A DNA stretch of 64,000 nt, from positions 186,001-250,000 of the forward strand of contig OMZY01000001.1 in the NCBI GenBank assembly GCA_900315675.1. Reading direction: 5' to 3'. The translations under genes and the position numbers were made by a program. Under the pieces are notes generated by a model, which saw only the letters and a program-made list of their open reading frames with translations, had not been told where the DNA came from and made no database searches. The DNA comes from an uncultured Eubacteriales bacterium. Lineage in GTDB: Bacteria; Bacillota; Clostridia; Christensenellales; Aristaeellaceae. Below, one piece after another: positions 25,587 to 33,851 of this stretch. The first letter of the stretch is position 1. Every line of letters begins with the position of its first letter.

Positions 25587-27401
25587 TTATCTTGCATAAC
25601 TGTAACGGGCTATCAGCAGGGGCATATTGTCATAGACATTGGAAACATCAGCATAGATTTCGTAGTGTTTCCCTTTTTCCCATTTGAATGTGGCCTGCTC
25701 GGGACGTTCCACCACAACAGGCTGTGACTTGCCGTCCTCGCTGGTGTTAATGGTAACCCTGAGCGGTTTCTCGTTGATAATATCCGTGATGATTCCCTTA
25801 ATTACGTAAACCTGTTTTCTGTCCGCACGGACCTTGATGTTGTTCAGAAGCTCCGTATATCCCTCCGGAGACAGCGGCCAGGCCAGCGTGGTATATATTT
25901 CAGGTTTGGGAACATAATAGACCTTATGGTTTACAATCGAGGTTCTCATTCCTTCCCGGGCGGAAGAGATTGTGATGGTGTTTTCACCGACCTGATCAAA
26001 GATAGCGATAAAGGAGAAATCACCGGTAGTGTTCAACTTTGTGACATCCATATCAGAATGCCTGGAAAGGACTTTTACTTCACTGCCGGGCATGGTGGTG
26101 GCTGAGACCTTCATCGTATTCTTGTCTGTGCTGCTGATTGTGCCTACAGCGAGGTCCAGCGTAATTTCCTGTTTTTCACGGTACAGAATGACCTTGATGG
26201 TGTTTTCACGGCAGTAACGGGAGCGGACTGAAATGATATATTCATTATCTCCCTTAGGCTGGACCGGAGCGTTATAGACCATTTCACCTGTTTCGTCACT
26301 GACCGTATCGGAATAGTCCTTACCGTTGATTGTAACGCGGGAGTCCGGACGGACAACAAGCCGGATCGAATACATGGTGGTGGAAACTTCCTTGCGCAGT
26401 CCTTCAGGACTTTCAAGGGTGATCGGACTGATCGGAATCGTGATGGGGTAGGTGATCAGGTCCAGGGGAACCTGTCTTCCGGAAGCAGTTTTCAGGAAAG
26501 GCGTCATGATTACATCCATGGTCTCATCCAGTACACCCTGGAGATTATCATACCAGATATGGTCGGCCACCTGGATGGTGGCGAATCCGTCCATCACAAC
26601 GTAGCTGGAATGAAGTTCACGGATATAGATGGTGGTTCCTTCCTCACCCGGAATCAGAATGGTATGAGCGGGCAGGTCGTCGACCAGCGAAGCGGTAATA
26701 ACAGCTTCCTGATTATAGGACGGTTTGTTCTGACCGGCAAAATACCGGTAGGCGAAAAAACCGCCAGCGAGAAGCAGGAGAATGATGATAATGGCCAGGA
26801 GAATCTTCAGGAAGCCATGTTTCTTTTCGGGTTCCGGTGCAACAGACTTGCTCAGCGGGCCGGCCAGATGCCAGGATCCTGTGCCCTGATTGTAGCTATA
26901 TCCCCCGGAAAGTACCGGATCATAGGTGTGACTTTCAATGAAGGCTCCGTTTTCATCCATAAAACGCACACGGTGGCGCAGTTCGGATTCTTCCCGGCGT
27001 GCTTTTTCATTGCGTGACACCGGCTGGACACGCACCGCTGTAGCCGGTGCTTCCACACGGCGCATTCTGCGGGTATATTCAGAAGAATCCTCTTCGGTGA
27101 CGATCACTTCAGGTTCCGGGCGGGAGGCGGCAGAACGGCTCAGGCGGCGCTGACGTTCGGCACCTTCATTTTTGCGCTTTTTCAGTTCCTGCATTTCCCC
27201 GGCAAGCTGATCACGGGCGTCAGGCGTAGAGTCAACCTGGCCGAATTCATCAGCGCGCAAATACGCTGTGGAAGGACCGCTGTCCTTCAGCGTGTCCTTC
27301 CACTGCAGCCTGGATACTTCGTCAATATTCAGCGGTGCTCCGCATTTTATACAATGAGGCATGGAGGCGCGGTTCCACTGACCGCATTCCGGACATTTCA
27401 T
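25587..27401 (-). CDS. Zinc-ribbon, single-pass membrane protein with large extracytoplasmic domain
   Basis: 604 residues. N-terminal zinc ribbon CPECGQWNRASMPHCIKCG (Cys3, 6, 17, 20), a charged cytoplasmic linker with a run of basic residues, a membrane helix at about 196-221 and a beta-rich extracytoplasmic region of about 380 residues. The latter has Ig-like modules (SRVTINGKDYSDTV; TMPGSEVKVLSRHSD). The plan is the same as the gene at 17399-19321 and recalls TcaA/YvbJ envelope proteins. It lies between an LCP gene and a DUF3298 gene, consistent with a cell-wall job. The ribosome site is GAGAGGAG. Confidence 0.75.
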   Translation of the reverse strand: MKCPECGQWNRASMPHCIKCGAPLNIDEVSRLQWKDTLKDSGPSTAYLRADEFGQVDSTPDARDQLAGEMQELKKRKNEGAERQRRLSRSAASRPEPEVIVTEEDSSEYTRRMRRVEAPATAVRVQPVSRNEKARREESELRHRVRFMDENGAFIESHTYDPVLSGGYSYNQGTGSWHLAGPLSKSVAPEPEKKHGFLKILLAIIIILLLLAGGFFAYRYFAGQNKPSYNQEAVITASLVDDLPAHTILIPGEEGTTIYIRELHSSYVVMDGFATIQVADHIWYDNLQGVLDETMDVIMTPFLKTASGRQVPLDLITYPITIPISPITLESPEGLRKEVSTTMYSIRLVVRPDSRVTINGKDYSDTVSDETGEMVYNAPVQPKGDNEYIISVRSRYCRENTIKVILYREKQEITLDLAVGTISSTDKNTMKVSATTMPGSEVKVLSRHSDMDVTKLNTTGDFSFIAIFDQVGENTITISSAREGMRTSIVNHKVYYVPKPEIYTTLAWPLSPEGYTELLNNIKVRADRKQVYVIKGIITDIINEKPLRVTINTSEDGKSQPVVVERPEQATFKWEKGKHYEIYADVSNVYDNMPLLIARYSYAR

Positions 27402-27422
27402 GTGGTACTCCTCTCCGAACGG

Positions 27423-28604
27423 TTAAAAGTCATCATCCTCCTCGTCATCCGCCACGAGGAAACTATTCTGCAGATAATCAGCCATCTGCTCCCGGCAGTA
27501 AGGCCAGTTGATCTCCTGCGTAGCCATACCGGCATAGTGATGAGAACGGACGGCTCCCTCCATGGGGATCCGGAGTTCCTCAATGGTGCATTCACGCAGG
27601 GAATAAGCATATTCTGCAGCCTGGACCATATCGTCCAGATTCATGTTGGTCTTGTTATTGTTATCGAGGATATTATTGGCCAGCGCCCGGGCATCGTCCC
27701 AGGACATGGTGCGGCATTTGTCCGCCAGGAGACTGAGCACTTTCCGGGCACGCTGGGTGCGCATGAAATCCCCGCCGCCTCCGAATTTACGGATCCGCAT
27801 GTACAGAACCGCAGAACAGCCGCCGGTGCGCTTGATCACTTTGGAGTCATCATCCTTCTGCCGCTGTTCGGTTCCTTTATTGTAGCTGGCAGCCCGTTCC
27901 GTGGTCCTGAATGAATAGACACCGGCCGGATGATGTCCTCCGGAAAGAATATCATGGCCATTCGGATCCGTGACAGTACCGCTGAGAACGGTGTACTTCA
28001 GGGCGGAAATCTCCGCCTCATTCAGTTCAATATCCACACCGCCGAGATAGTCCACAATATTGGCAATCTGCTTAAAGGTGAAAAGAATGTATTTCTCAAT
28101 CCGTACGCCGATATGCTGGCTGAGGATCTGGCAGAGCGCTTCAGGACCGTAGTCATTGTAAACACGGTTGATCCGCCCGTATTTGTCACCGGCAGATTCA
28201 TCCAGGTTGACCTTCTTGATCAGGGCGTCGCGGATGAAAGATGTCAGCATGATCCGGTGAGCCCGGGTGTCCAGGGTCAGAAGAACTATACCGTCGGTGT
28301 TGCCGTACATATCTTTACGGCTTCCGTTGGCATAGGTGGGGACATTGATGCCGTCGGGACGTGCGTCGCGTACCCACTGGTCAATACAGAGCAGCAGGTA
28401 GTGATGCTGCCCTTCCACGACCGGGGGAAGTTCATCATAGGGAACCACTTCAATGGACAGGGGGGAGTCTTCGCCCACGGACTGTTTTGCCCATTCTTCG
28501 GGAGTGAGGGTTGCCGCCGGCAAAGGAAGCTCAGCATCTTCAGAGAAGACGGGTGCAACAGGCAGCAGCATGAGTACAAGCATCAGGGCGAAAAGTTTCC
28601 GCAT
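27423..28604 (-). CDS. LytR-CpsA-Psr (LCP) family protein
   Basis: Start placed at ATG 28604 so that the protein begins with the signal peptide MRKLFALMLVLMLLPVAPVFS; the frame also opens at 28643. 393 residues. The LCP domain shows LLLCIDQW, TDGIVLLTLD, IMLTSFIRDALI (the conserved Arg-Asp), GRINRVYNDYG and VDYLGGVDIELN. LCP enzymes attach wall teichoic acid or other glycopolymers to peptidoglycan. The usual N-terminal membrane anchor is replaced by what looks like a cleavable signal. Confidence 0.88.
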   Translation of the reverse strand: MRKLFALMLVLMLLPVAPVFSEDAELPLPAATLTPEEWAKQSVGEDSPLSIEVVPYDELPPVVEGQHHYLLLCIDQWVRDARPDGINVPTYANGSRKDMYGNTDGIVLLTLDTRAHRIMLTSFIRDALIKKVNLDESAGDKYGRINRVYNDYGPEALCQILSQHIGVRIEKYILFTFKQIANIVDYLGGVDIELNEAEISALKYTVLSGTVTDPNGHDILSGGHHPAGVYSFRTTERAASYNKGTEQRQKDDDSKVIKRTGGCSAVLYMRIRKFGGGGDFMRTQRARKVLSLLADKCRTMSWDDARALANNILDNNNKTNMNLDDMVQAAEYAYSLRECTIEELRIPMEGAVRSHHYAGMATQEINWPYCREQMADYLQNSFLVADDEEDDDF

Positions 28605-28648
28605 GGATGAATACACTCCTTCAGGAATAACTAAAAGATTCATTCCTC

Positions 28649-28676
28649 ATTATACTATAGAAATAAAAAAATGAAA
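28649..28676 (-). promoter_or_regulatory. Candidate promoter of the LCP operon
   Basis: On the minus strand TTTCAT (28671-28676), a 16-base spacer and TATAAT (28649-28654), about 45 bases before the LCP start. The -10 is good, the -35 poor. Confidence 0.45.
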
Positions 28677-28763
28677 GAGGAAATTCGTAAATTCGACAAA
28701 AAGATGAAACAATTCTGAAAAGATTAGAACAATTCTGAACGAATCAGGCACCGGCGGATCCGC

Positions 28764-28792
28764 TTTTCTTTTTCTTCCTTCAATGATATAAT
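28764..28792 (+). promoter_or_regulatory. Candidate promoter of the FAD dehydrogenase gene
   Basis: TATAAT at 28787-28792 with a weak TTTTCT 17 bases upstream (28764-28769). The transcription start would lie about 60 bases before the ATG at 28858. Confidence 0.5.
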
Positions 28793-28857
28793 TTTACAGG
28801 CCGGAACGGACGCGGTGCAGCGCCTGCCCGGACTATAAGCAAGGAAAGACCGGAAAA

Positions 28858-30243
28858 ATGACGGATTATGATGTGCTGATTATCGGTGCGGGCCCCGGAG
28901 GTATTTTCACCGCGTACGAACTGACAGAAAAATCAGAAAGCCCCCTGAAAGTAGCAGTGTTTGAGCTGGGACGAAAACTGGACAAAAGGAAATGTCCGAT
29001 TGACGGAGACAAGATCAAGTCCTGTGTACGCTGCAAAACCTGCTCCATCATGAGCGGATTCGGCGGTGCCGGCGCTTTTTCTGATGGAAAATACAATATT
29101 ACCAACGACTTCGGCGGAAGCCTGCACGAACATGTGGGTAAAAAGCGCGCGCTGGACCTGATGCGGTATGTGGATGAAATCAATCTGAAGTACGGCGGAG
29201 AAGGAACAAAGCTTTACTCCACCGCCAATACATCAATCCGCAAAACCTGCCTGCAGAACGGACTTCATCTGCTGGATGCACAGGTACGTCATCTGGGGAC
29301 GGATATCAACTATGTTGTGCTTGATAACCTGTACCGGGATCTGAAGGGGAAAGTGGACTTTTTCTTTGAAACACCGGTTGCTTCCGTAGCGCGCGAAGGT
29401 AAAAACTACCGCGTGACAACAGAAGACGGAAAAAGCTATACGGCGTCCCACTGCGTTGTTTCTGTCGGACGCAGCGGCAGCAAATGGATGGAAGGCGTAT
29501 GCAGGGATATGGGAATTCCCACCAAAAGCAACCGGGTGGATATCGGCGTGCGGGTGGAACTTCCCGCCCAGGTGTTCAGTCATCTGACAGATGAACTCTA
29601 TGAGAGCAAGATTGTTTACAGGACCGAGAAATTTGAGGATCTTGTCAGAACCTTCTGCATGAACCCCCATGGAGCGGTAGTCAGTGAGAATACCAACGGT
29701 ATTGTAACGGTCAACGGACACAGTTATGAAGATCCGGCGAAACATACGGACAATACGAACTTTGCCCTGCTGGTCAGCAAGCATTTTTCCGAACCGTTCA
29801 AGGATTCCAACGGATACGGTGAGTCCATTGCCCGGCTGAGCAACATGCTGGGCGGCGGTGTGATCGTACAGCGCTTCGGAGATCTGGTCCGCGGACGCAG
29901 AAGTACCCCCGGACGTATTGCGGATTCCTTTGTGACGCCGACCCTTGCCGCAACTCCCGGAGATCTGAGCCTGGTCATTCCGAAACGGATTCTGGACGGT
30001 ATTATCGAGATGATCTACGCGCTGGACAAAATTGCTCCCGGCACAGCCAACGATGATACGCTGCTGTACGGTGTGGAGGTCAAGTTTTACAATATGGAAG
30101 TGGAACTGGATGAAAACCTGGAAACTGCTTATCCCGGCCTGTATGTTATCGGCGACGGGAGCGGCGTGACTCACAGCCTGTCGCATGCCAGTGCCAGCGG
30201 GGTACACGTGGCAAGAAAGATTTTGGCTTCTGTCAAATCATAA
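28858..30243 (+). CDS. FAD-dependent dehydrogenase (COG2509 type)
   Basis: 461 residues. An N-terminal FAD-binding Rossmann motif (VLIIGAGPGGIFTAYEL) is followed by a Cys-rich segment CPIDGDKIKSCVRCKTCS and GFGGAGAFSDGKYN. The C-terminal FAD motif is YPGLYVIGDGSGVTHSLSHA. COG2509 members are annotated as NAD(FAD)-utilising dehydrogenases of unknown substrate. The four clustered cysteines could be a metal or redox site. It is a single gene with its own promoter and terminator. Confidence 0.87.
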   Translation: MTDYDVLIIGAGPGGIFTAYELTEKSESPLKVAVFELGRKLDKRKCPIDGDKIKSCVRCKTCSIMSGFGGAGAFSDGKYNITNDFGGSLHEHVGKKRALDLMRYVDEINLKYGGEGTKLYSTANTSIRKTCLQNGLHLLDAQVRHLGTDINYVVLDNLYRDLKGKVDFFFETPVASVAREGKNYRVTTEDGKSYTASHCVVSVGRSGSKWMEGVCRDMGIPTKSNRVDIGVRVELPAQVFSHLTDELYESKIVYRTEKFEDLVRTFCMNPHGAVVSENTNGIVTVNGHSYEDPAKHTDNTNFALLVSKHFSEPFKDSNGYGESIARLSNMLGGGVIVQRFGDLVRGRRSTPGRIADSFVTPTLAATPGDLSLVIPKRILDGIIEMIYALDKIAPGTANDDTLLYGVEVKFYNMEVELDENLETAYPGLYVIGDGSGVTHSLSHASASGVHVARKILASVKS

Positions 30244-30290
30244 ATGATCCCGTTCAGATGGAATATGAAGGAAACAGATACAAACAGCAA

Positions 30291-30315
30291 CGAGGGCCGG
30301 AGGGCCCTCGCTTTT
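30291..30315 (+). terminator. Terminator of the FAD dehydrogenase gene
   Basis: CGAGGGCC (30291-30298), a GGAG loop and GGCCCTCG (30303-30310), then CTTTTA. It lies in the gap to the convergent tmcAL gene, whose stop codon is in the T-tract. Confidence 0.85.
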
Positions 30316-31483
30316 ATATGGAAACCAGCTTTTCGGTGAAAGGCAGTGTGCCGGGGAGACCGGCACACTGAGCCCAGAGATTCCAGGCAGCCAGGTCTGA
30401 AGGCGCGGCAGACTGCTTCCATTCGGTAAAGGAGGTGATGACCGGAATGGGAAGCGTTTTCCACAGGGAGGTCATTTCCGGACACTTTCGCAGGCCGAGG
30501 AGCAGCGCGTGATCCGGAAGAGGAGCGTTCAGTATGTCTTCCTTTGTGATACCCAGAAGCACACAGGCGCAGAGACGGCTGACGCGGGCCGCTGGATAAC
30601 GCCTGCCGGAAAGAGACGCAAGAAGTTCCGAACGGGTATGTGAAACGGCGGAAGCTGTACGCAGCGCATTTTCCATTCCCTCTGAAAGATCCGGGAGGGA
30701 ACCATATTCCACAGCCGTCATGGAACGGAGACGGGCCAGCAGCAAAGCGTCCGGAATACGTCCGTCCGGAATGCGGTGATCCAGAAAACGACGACGCAGC
30801 AGGGCAGCGGTATACTCGGGGACAGCTTTATATGCGTCTTCATAATTTCCGCGGAGCAGGCTTTCCCTGAGCGCGGAGGCAGAGGGAAATTCCTGGTTGA
30901 TTTCAGCGGCGTGATAGCTGCCGGTACGGGAAATCACAACAGGACGGACAGACAGATTCAGACGAAGAATGGCCCGGAGATAACAAACTGCAAGAATACT
31001 ATTCGGCTGATCAAGTAAACCGGATGCTTCCGGCAGAACCAGGGAGAGGGCGGCGGAAAGGGCGGAAGGGTAACCTGCACCGGATGCGAGCGCATCTTTC
31101 AGAGACGAACGGAAGGAGGGGACAGGATCCTCCAGCATCTGCGCGGCACGGCTCAGCAGGGAGTCATCCGCAGTTTCGGCGCCGAAAGCGAGGTGGGTGA
31201 TACCGAGTTTTGCAAGGAGTGAAACAGCCCCCAGCGCATAATGCTCCGCGTCGCGGACAGTCCAGAGCACCGGGAGAGAAAAAACGGCATCAGCACCGGC
31301 TTCCAGTGCACATTTTGCCCGGTCAGAGGGAGATAACAAAGGAAGCTCTCCCCGCTGCTTGATACAGGGTGAGAGTGCAACAAAAACAAAATCCGGGGCA
31401 ACACGGCGTACCGCTTCCGACAGATGGTACAGATGCCCGCGATGAAAAGGATCATATTCAGCGACAATCCCCAGAATTTTCAT
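30314..31483 (-). CDS. tmcAL: tRNA(Met) cytidine acetate ligase (YlbM family)
   Basis: 389 residues of the nucleotidyltransferase_DUF795 family. The N-terminus GIVAEYDPFHRGHLYHL carries the HxGH nucleotide-binding motif, and SRTGSYHA plus PSASALRESLL match the conserved distal motifs. TmcAL uses ATP and acetate to acetylate the wobble cytidine of elongator tRNA-Met. The ribosome site is AAGGAGTG. It is a lone gene on this strand, divergent from ackA. Confidence 0.88.
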   Translation of the reverse strand: MKILGIVAEYDPFHRGHLYHLSEAVRRVAPDFVFVALSPCIKQRGELPLLSPSDRAKCALEAGADAVFSLPVLWTVRDAEHYALGAVSLLAKLGITHLAFGAETADDSLLSRAAQMLEDPVPSFRSSLKDALASGAGYPSALSAALSLVLPEASGLLDQPNSILAVCYLRAILRLNLSVRPVVISRTGSYHAAEINQEFPSASALRESLLRGNYEDAYKAVPEYTAALLRRRFLDHRIPDGRIPDALLLARLRSMTAVEYGSLPDLSEGMENALRTASAVSHTRSELLASLSGRRYPAARVSRLCACVLLGITKEDILNAPLPDHALLLGLRKCPEMTSLWKTLPIPVITSFTEWKQSAAPSDLAAWNLWAQCAGLPGTLPFTEKLVSI

Positions 31484-31571
31484 GCAGACACTCCTTCAAT
31501 TATGAAAATTGATTATGTGCGGTAAGCACAGGACCCGGGTTCATATCAGGATGAGTGTAGCATTTTAGGTC

Positions 31572-31600
31572 TTTATTTTCAAGCAAAAGGGGAGTATAAT
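31572..31600 (+). promoter_or_regulatory. Promoter of ackA
   Basis: TTTATT (31572-31577), a 17-base spacer and TATAAT (31595-31600), about 35 bases before the ackA ribosome site. Confidence 0.7.
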
Positions 31601-31641
31601 TATTTGATGGATATGAATCAAGCAAAGGAGTTAGAAGTATT

Positions 31642-32880
31642 ATGAAAATTCTGGTTGTGAACGCAGGTTCTTCTTCCCTGAAGTATCAGCTGATCGATAT
31701 GGACGGCGAGAAGGAACTGGCCAAGGGACTTGTTGAACGTATCGGTATTGAGGGAAGCAAGCTGAAACACAGCGCCGGGGACAAGAAAACCGAAATCGTC
31801 CAGGAAATTCCGGACCATGAAGCCGCTGCCCAGCTGATGCTCAAGATTCTTCAGGATCCGGAGTTTGGCGTTATCAAGAGCACCGACGAAATCGGCGCCG
31901 TCGGCCACCGGGTGCTGCACGGCGGCAGCGCGTTCACGGCTTCTGTCATCGTGAATGACGCTGCAAAACAGGCGATCCGTGACTGCTTCCCCCTGGGACC
32001 GCTGCATAATCCCGCCAACCTGATGGGTATTGAAGCCTGCGAAAAGGTTATGAAGGGAACACCTCAGGTAGCGGTATTTGATACCGCTTTCCATCAGACC
32101 ATGCCGCCCAAAGCCTATATGTACGGTGTGCCGAAGATGTATGAAGAAAAGCTTCATGTACGCCGCTACGGCTTCCACGGCACCAGCCACCGCTATGTCA
32201 GCCGCCGGGTCTGTGAATTCCTCGGAATCAGCCCCATCGGCAAGAAAATCATCATCTGCCATCTGGGCAACGGTTCCAGCCTGAGCGCCGTGATGGACGG
32301 AAAGTGCCAGGATACTTCCATGGGTCTTACGCCTCTTGAAGGCCTGCTGATGGGAACCCGCTGCGGCAGCTGCGATCCTGCTGTTGTGCAGTTTATCGCG
32401 AATAATCCTCTGAATGATGACGGTACTCCAGTCGGACATCCGATCAGTGTGGATGAAGTTCTGACGATGATGAACAAGAAGAGCGGTCTGCTGGGCATCA
32501 GCGGTAAGAGCAGCGACTGCCGGGATATTGACGATCTGGCCAGCAAGGGTGATCCGAACGCCAAGCTTGCCCAGGAGATGCTGATTTACGGCATTAAAAA
32601 GTATATCGGTTCCTATGCTGCAGCCATGGGCGGTGTGGATATTATCGTATTCACTGCCGGCATCGGTGAGAATAACGCGGACCTGCGTGCGCAGGTGATC
32701 GACGGCCTTGAATTCATGGGCGCAAAGATCGATGCGGAGAAGAACAAGACCCGTAAGGAAGCAGTCATTTCCGCTGATGACAGCAAAGTGACGGTATGCG
32801 TTATCCCCACGAATGAAGAAATCATGATTGCCCGGGATACGCTGGATCTGGTAACAACCGGAAAAGTCAGGGACAATTAA
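31642..32880 (+). CDS. ackA: Acetate kinase
   Basis: 412 residues, close to the usual family length. Motifs in order: VNAGSSSLKYQL at the N-terminus, GHRVLHGG, FHQTMPPKAYMYGVP, YGFHGTSHRYVSRR, CHLGNGSSLSA and VFTAGIGENNADLR. It makes ATP from acetyl-phosphate, the last step of fermentative acetate production, or runs in reverse for acetate activation. No phosphotransacetylase gene is adjacent. The ribosome site AAAGGAG is ten bases before the ATG. Confidence 0.96.
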   Translation: MKILVVNAGSSSLKYQLIDMDGEKELAKGLVERIGIEGSKLKHSAGDKKTEIVQEIPDHEAAAQLMLKILQDPEFGVIKSTDEIGAVGHRVLHGGSAFTASVIVNDAAKQAIRDCFPLGPLHNPANLMGIEACEKVMKGTPQVAVFDTAFHQTMPPKAYMYGVPKMYEEKLHVRRYGFHGTSHRYVSRRVCEFLGISPIGKKIIICHLGNGSSLSAVMDGKCQDTSMGLTPLEGLLMGTRCGSCDPAVVQFIANNPLNDDGTPVGHPISVDEVLTMMNKKSGLLGISGKSSDCRDIDDLASKGDPNAKLAQEMLIYGIKKYIGSYAAAMGGVDIIVFTAGIGENNADLRAQVIDGLEFMGAKIDAEKNKTRKEAVISADDSKVTVCVIPTNEEIMIARDTLDLVTTGKVRDN

Positions 32881-32882
32881 GA

Positions 32883-32906
32883 AATAAGAATGAAGAATGA
32901 AAAATG
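32883..32906. repeat. Short low-complexity intergenic repeat (GAATGAARAATGA type)
   Basis: Directly after ackA lies AT-rich, purine-biased DNA (agaatgaagaatgaaaaatg) whose reverse complement reads as FFILHSYF-like peptide. A related tract lies at 37797-37885. These look like copies of a degenerate intergenic element rather than coding sequence. Confidence 0.45.
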
Positions 32907-32940
32907 CGATATGCATTGATCATCATTCGGCGTATAATCA

Positions 32941-32982
32941 TCTTCCGTTTCACCCGGTAAAAACACCGGGTGAAGCGGGAGA
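32941..32982. other. Long stable hairpin between ackA and yceD
   Basis: An 18-pair stem (32941-32958 with 32965-32982, two G-T pairs) closes an AAAAAC loop. No T-run follows on either strand, so it is not a classical intrinsic terminator; it may end ackA transcription weakly or protect its 3' end. Confidence 0.6.
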
Positions 32983-33003
32983 AAAATCGGCGCAAATTCT
33001 TTG

Positions 33004-33032
33004 TTGACAAACGTTTTGCATCGAATTATAAT
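33004..33032 (+). promoter_or_regulatory. Consensus sigma-A promoter of yceD-rpmF
   Basis: TTGACA (33004-33009), exactly 17 bases and TATAAT (33027-33032), a perfect consensus promoter as expected for a ribosomal-protein operon. The spacer contains the palindrome AAACGTTT (33009-33016), possibly an operator. Confidence 0.9.
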
Positions 33033-33060
33033 ACCAAATGGTCACTTTTGAGGTGAGGAC

Positions 33061-33552
33061 ATGAAGCTTGACGTATCGAATGCTTTATCCCATCCCGGTC
33101 AGGAGTACCCTTTCTCAGGCCTGCAGGCCATTGCGGACCAGGAGATCGGCGGAGACACCGTAAGGATCGATGAATGCGCCGTGGAAGGTACTTTTCTGTC
33201 GGATGAAGACGGAAACATCTCGGTGAAAGGCAAGCTGAAGACCGTTGCCCACGCTCCATGCGCCAACTGTCTGGAGGACGCACAGGCCGAAATCGAAAAC
33301 GAATTCGACGAAGTGTTCCAGCGGAACGGTGATATGGAGGATAATGAGATCTTTGCCTATACAGGGCATGAGGTTGAACTGGACAAACTGGTGATGTCAT
33401 ACGCCGTCATGGCTCTGCCGATCCGCTTTCTCTGCAGAGAGGATTGTCCGGGCTTTGAATACAGGGACCCGGAAGCAGTTCCTTCCGAACCGGGGATTCA
33501 GTACCCGTTCGCCGGACTGCAGCAATTGCTTGAAAACAATGAGGAGGTGTGA
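33061..33552 (+). CDS. yceD: YceD/DUF177 rRNA-accumulation protein
   Basis: 163 residues. The DUF177 core carries CxxC (APCANCLEDAQAEIENEF), the acidic patch and a second Cys pair (FLCREDCPGF). YceD proteins are needed for 23S rRNA accumulation and always precede rpmF, as here. GAGGTGAGG lies just before the ATG; three bases separate it from rpmF. Confidence 0.9.
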   Translation: MKLDVSNALSHPGQEYPFSGLQAIADQEIGGDTVRIDECAVEGTFLSDEDGNISVKGKLKTVAHAPCANCLEDAQAEIENEFDEVFQRNGDMEDNEIFAYTGHEVELDKLVMSYAVMALPIRFLCREDCPGFEYRDPEAVPSEPGIQYPFAGLQQLLENNEEV

Positions 33553-33555
33553 ATC

Positions 33556-33750
33556 ATGGCTCTTCCGAAGGGGAAAATCTCTAAGGCTCGCAAGCACAGC
33601 CGCCGCGCCAACTGGAAGCTCACACTGCCGGGTATCGGCAAGTGCCCCCAGTGCGGTCAGATGAAACTGTCTCATCGCGTGTGCAAGAATTGCGGTTATT
33701 ATAACGGCGTCCAGGTCGTCGTCAATAAGGACGAAGAGAAGAACGCCTGA
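33556..33750 (+). CDS. rpmF: 50S ribosomal protein L32
   Basis: 64 residues. Typical bL32 start [19 protein letters not shown] and a complete zinc ribbon (CPQC ... CKNC). The usual downstream partner plsX is absent; instead a terminator and valS follow. The ribosome site is GAGGTG. Confidence 0.97.
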   Translation: MALPKGKISKARKHSRRANWKLTLPGIGKCPQCGQMKLSHRVCKNCGYYNGVQVVVNKDEEKNA

Positions 33751-33787
33751 TTGTCGACTGCATTTTTTGGCCAGGAAGTAAGAATCG

Positions 33788-33821
33788 CAGCTCCGCCCAT
33801 CAGGGACGGGGCTGTTTCTTT
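33788..33821 (+). terminator. Terminator between rpmF and valS
   Basis: CAGCTCCG-CCC (33788-33798), an ATCA loop, GGG with one bulged A, then CGGGGCTG (33807-33814), followed by TTTCTTT. It may be a partial terminator, as no separate valS promoter is obvious. Confidence 0.75.
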
Positions 33822-33851
33822 CATCAGGGCAGATTGAGAGGGAGGATTACC

